From Kaiparowitsia implicata GSE-PSE-MK54-09C (GTDB lineage Bacteria; Cyanobacteriota; Cyanobacteriia; Elainellales; Elainellaceae), in the NCBI GenBank assembly GCA_019359435.1, contig JAHHHI010000012.1, positions 1-43,119 of the forward strand: 43,119 nucleotides of DNA, in the 5' to 3' direction. Both the position numbers and the translations under genes were made by a program. Position 1 is the stretch's first letter. Each line of letters starts with the position of its first letter. Below the pieces are notes generated by a model. The model was not told the origin of the DNA, did not search any database, and was given only the letters and a program-made list of their open reading frames with translations. Below, one piece after another: positions 41,212 through 43,119 of the stretch.

Positions 41212-41646
41212 ACGAAATCCTTGTGTGAAATTCTGGTCTGATAGCTGTTTTTAGCTCACTGCAATCACTAAGTGCAGTATTTCAGTGCAGTATTAAGTAT
41301 TAGTAGTGCAGTAATTTACTATCTATCCATTACTTAGCCTAACGTATCTTATCCCGAGCGATCGCCCCTGCAAAAACGTACTACCATAGCTCTAGAAGAG
41401 ATCTGAAAGCGGTATCCTCTGGGGATTAGGTCGGGTAGAGATCCGGGTGAGTAGGTGTGGGTAAGAGCTAATGGTACGAAACGCCCGTATGCACATCAGA
41501 TATAGTCGCAGAACTACCTATATTGAGATGTACTCTCTAGGGTGCTAGGGACACATGCTATTAACCTCATTCTGGTTCGACTCTAGCTTTTGGTCGTTTG
41601 TCCTAGCCATTCTTGTAAATTAATCATTTCACTTACTTGGTTCACA
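41212..41646. other. Divergent promoter region with three direct repeats
   Basis: The 435 bases contain AGTGCAGTA three times in direct orientation (41271, 41284 and 41305), followed by the palindrome-like AGTAATTTACT (41310-41320 region). These lie 60-100 bases upstream of the ABC permease start. The rest holds no gene; the region from 41390 to 41580 is unremarkable. Confidence 0.45.
41271..41314. promoter_or_regulatory. Candidate operator: three AGTGCAGTA repeats
   Basis: AGTGCAGTAT (41271-41280), AGTGCAGTAT (41284-41293) and AGTGCAGTAA (41305-41314) are direct repeats with start-to-start distances of 13 and 21 bases. The distance of 21 is two helical turns. They precede the leftward ABC-2 permease gene and may bind a regulator; this is inference from position only. 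Confidence 0.4.
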
Positions 41647-42504
41647 GTGGCGCAAGTGTCTTCTCAGGTTTGGCAGTTGGTAAGTTGGCTAGAGACGGTG
41701 TCTCAGGACTCGTCTTACCGAGGCTTGCGCCGCCAATTGCATCGCTACACGCGCCCTAGTTGGCTTCTTGGTGGCACCGTAGTTGTGTGGCTGCTGCTGC
41801 TAGATTGGCGTCTGGTGGTCACGTCTGGAATGGGTTTGGCCGCAGCATTTTGGCTCTACGCCCTCTATACTGGAAAATGGCAACTGCCCAAACGCTGGCG
41901 ATCGCTCACCACCCGATCTCAGCGGCAAGGGCTATTGGCGATTGCCGGAGGCGTGACGGCAGCCGTCTCTAGCGGATCTGCGATCGCCCTTTGGGGAAGC
42001 GACCACAACTTAGCGCTGGTCGGAGGGGTGCTGCTTCAGGGCGCAATGGCATTGCTGATATTGGGATGGGTGGGTGCCCCTGCATCCCCGCGTCCCCGCG
42101 TCCGCCAGACTCCAACTGAAGACCTGTCTACAATCCTCAATGCTTTATCCCACCCTAATCCTCTAAAACGCCGAGTGGCGCTGCACCAAGTCACTCTACT
42201 AGCCTTGACAGAGCCAGCCGGCAAGCATCATCGAGCGATTCAGGATGTGGTCACCCACTGTTTGCAACTGATGCTATCGCATGAAACAGAGCCTGCAATC
42301 CGCCAAGCTATTCTTCACAGCCTGCATCAGCTTGAAAATGAGATGCTAGCGGGCGATCGCCCCATTCACCAATTGCCCCTAGGGGTCAATCCGTTTGTGA
42401 TGCCGCTGGGCAACCTGTGGCAACCAGAACCCCAATTAAGCCCACGTTCTAATGGATTCGCTGACGCTGAAAATCGTCAAGCTAGTTCCAGCGCAAACGG
42501 TTAG
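41647..42504 (+). CDS. Membrane protein with C-terminal ARM-like helical domain
   Basis: The 285-residue product (from GTG 41647) has a soluble start VAQVSSQVWQLVSWLETVSQ. About four membrane helices follow (near residues 42-80 and 105-150: LLGGTVVVWLLLLDWRLVV, LALVGGVLLQGAMALLILG). The helical C-terminal part has armadillo/HEAT-like character (LSTILNALSHPNPLKRRVAL, LMLSHETEPAIRQAILHSLH). Such proteins occur widely in cyanobacteria without known function. The frame is open back to a TTG at 41590, but the extra residues look non-coding. The final Gly codon and the TAG stop lie inside a 16-base tandem repeat. Confidence 0.75.
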   Translation: MAQVSSQVWQLVSWLETVSQDSSYRGLRRQLHRYTRPSWLLGGTVVVWLLLLDWRLVVTSGMGLAAAFWLYALYTGKWQLPKRWRSLTTRSQRQGLLAIAGGVTAAVSSGSAIALWGSDHNLALVGGVLLQGAMALLILGWVGAPASPRPRVRQTPTEDLSTILNALSHPNPLKRRVALHQVTLLALTEPAGKHHRAIQDVVTHCLQLMLSHETEPAIRQAILHSLHQLENEMLAGDRPIHQLPLGVNPFVMPLGNLWQPEPQLSPRSNGFADAENRQASSSANG

Positions 42505-42546
42505 CGCAGAAGCTGGTTAGCGCAGAAACTGGTTAGCGCAGAAGCT
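42499..42546 (+). repeat. 16-base tandem repeat over a stop codon
   Basis: Three contiguous units GGTTAGCGCAGAAGCT (42499-42514), GGTTAGCGCAGAAACT (42515-42530) and GGTTAGCGCAGAAGCT (42531-42546). The first unit supplies the last Gly codon and the TAG stop of the ARM-like gene. Slippage here would not alter the protein, because each unit begins GGT-TAG in the same register only for the first copy. Confidence 0.85.
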
Positions 42547-42593
42547 GTAGCAATAGCTGAACCGAACAACTATCCTGTTCACAAACCTAGAGC

Positions 42594-42621
42594 TGCAAAA
42601 TTCACATTGCAAAATTCACAT
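42594..42621 (+). repeat. 14-base perfect tandem repeat at a promoter
   Basis: TGCAAAATTCACAT occurs twice in a row (42594-42607 and 42608-42621). The first copy contains the likely -35 hexamer and the second fills the spacer before the -10 box. A repeated site at this place suggests a regulator acting on the promoter of the 45-aa gene. Confidence 0.75.
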
Positions 42622-42630
42622 AGATATAAT
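42601..42630 (+). promoter_or_regulatory. Sigma70-type promoter for the 45-aa protein gene
   Basis: TTCACA (42601-42606, 5 of 6 to TTGACA) and a perfect TATAAT (42625-42630) are 18 bases apart. The start of transcription would be near 42637, about 95 bases before the ATG at 42733. Confidence 0.65.
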
Positions 42631-42732
42631 TCAGCTAGATTGCGGATGCTCCATATTTTCAAAAAAACCTGCGAAAATTCAAGTATCGCGATCTGTTAGT
42701 GTGCGATCGCCCGACGAATTTGGCTCCGTCTC

Positions 42733-42870
42733 ATGCCTAAACCAAACCCCACCGACCTAGATAAGCAAGCCGAAAAGAACCTCGTCAAAATAGATGCCAC
42801 CACAGTCGTAGTGATCGTGGTGGTGGCCCTGCTGGTGCCGCTTCTGCTCGCCGGTTTTCTATATCAGTAG
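42733..42870 (+). CDS. Single-helix small membrane protein (45 aa)
   Basis: The frame encodes a charged, soluble N-terminus (MPKPNPTDLDKQAEKNLVKI) followed by one membrane helix (TTVVVIVVVALLVPLLLAGF) and the short end LYQ. Small single-pass proteins of this shape are common subunits or assembly factors of photosynthetic complexes, but I do not recognise this one. It has a clear promoter upstream and no strong Shine-Dalgarno, as is common in cyanobacteria. It lies about 120 bases before the probable end of an insertion sequence. Confidence 0.65.
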   Translation: MPKPNPTDLDKQAEKNLVKIDATTVVVIVVVALLVPLLLAGFLYQ

Positions 42871-42987
42871 ACTGGAGTTCAGTAGGCTAGCAGTTGGAGC
42901 GATCGCGCGTTCAAACGGCGAAACATACTGGTGCCTTTCTGCATTGCGAATCAAAACATTAGCAGCATATAGGCCATAAATTCGCTT

Positions 42988-43119
42988 AGAAGCTGTTTTA
43001 AAAGCCTGAGAGACAGTAAAAAAGCTCACACGGTATAGGCTGTAGTACAAATCCTCAAGCCCCGTGAGAGCTATGACTAAAGAATACTCCAGCAACCTGA
43101 GCTATGACCAGTTCGCGTT
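42988..43119 (+). mobile_element. Left end of an IS5-type insertion sequence
   Basis: The element is recognised by its transposase start at 43073. The sequence AGAAGCTGTTTTAAAAGCC at 42988-43006 resembles the GAGGCTGTTTCAAAAG-type terminal repeats of IS5-group elements, so the left border is placed there tentatively. The right end is outside the window. Confidence 0.45.
43073..43119 (+). CDS. IS5-type transposase, N-terminal fragment cut by the window
   Basis: Fifteen complete codons read MTKEYSSNLSYDQFA. This is the typical start of cyanobacterial IS5-family (DUF4096) transposases, in which Y-S-S-N-L-S/T-Y-D-Q-F leads into an I-E-P-L-x-P motif. The ATG is preceded by GTGAGAG. Whether the element is intact cannot be seen from this window. 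Confidence 0.7.
   Translation, partial: MTKEYSSNLSYDQFA

Overview
The window is chromosomal DNA of a cyanobacterium. The octamer GCGATCGC and its 7-base variants (the HIP1 repeat typical of cyanobacterial genomes) occur dozens of times on both strands, inside and between genes. The gene content fits: GUN4, an Sll0314/Alr1548-type TPR protein, an SLH-domain lipoprotein, the cyanobacterial long form of NADP isocitrate dehydrogenase, and several small membrane proteins of cyanobacterial type. Base composition is moderately GC-rich by eye, which together with the intergenic repeats suggests a filamentous Leptolyngbya/Nodosilinea-like lineage. That placement is inference, not proof.

Layout. 0-2 kb: a leftward cluster of three membrane-anchored proteins (small hypothetical, YtxH, DUF948). 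2-5.5 kb: gun4, bracketed by two different intergenic repeats, then a REC-GGDEF-EAL c-di-GMP regulator on the minus strand. 5.7-8 kb: a rightward cluster (GNAT acetyltransferase, SRPBCC protein, family 2 polyprenyl-phosphate glycosyltransferase) converging on a NarL-type response regulator. 8.7-10 kb: an AT-rich, nearly HIP1-free stretch without a convincing gene. 10-13 kb: icd, second copies of both intergenic repeats, and a tandem pair of YbjQ-family genes. 13-18.4 kb: aspS, an SLH lipoprotein, rsmG with an unusual acidic insertion, and an ECF-like ABC ATPase. 19-21.6 kb: a TPR protein, small hypotheticals and comF. 22-26.3 kb: a two-gene xanthine dehydrogenase operon, then a decayed IS5-type transposase. 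26.5-30.5 kb: a Pro/Ala-rich single-pass membrane protein, a 31-codon relic of a zinc alcohol dehydrogenase, and a leftward cobalamin cluster (cobG-cobH, then cobI). 30.8-36.5 kb: ion transport (a CPA2 antiporter with universal-stress domains and a CLC protein with CBS domains) and a 55-aa membrane protein with its own promoter and terminator. 37-43 kb: membrane proteins, a probably acquired HNH nuclease, DUF924, an ABC-2 permease without its ATPase, an ARM-fold-like protein, a 45-aa membrane protein behind a clear promoter, and the first codons of an IS5-type transposase cut by the window end.

Functional groupings that the sequence supports are purine oxidation (xdhAB, translationally coupled), corrin ring synthesis (cobG/H/I, oxygen-type naming), ion homeostasis (antiporter, CLC), and regulation (REC-GGDEF-EAL, NarL regulator, GUN4). 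No tRNA, rRNA, CRISPR array or phage module was seen. I found no clear multi-gene novel system. The most promising leads are the repeat R1, whose two copies preserve an interleaved (pseudoknot-type) pairing, the lone low-GC HNH nuclease, the two small membrane-protein genes with private promoters, and the CLC protein with substitutions at two coupling/selectivity positions.
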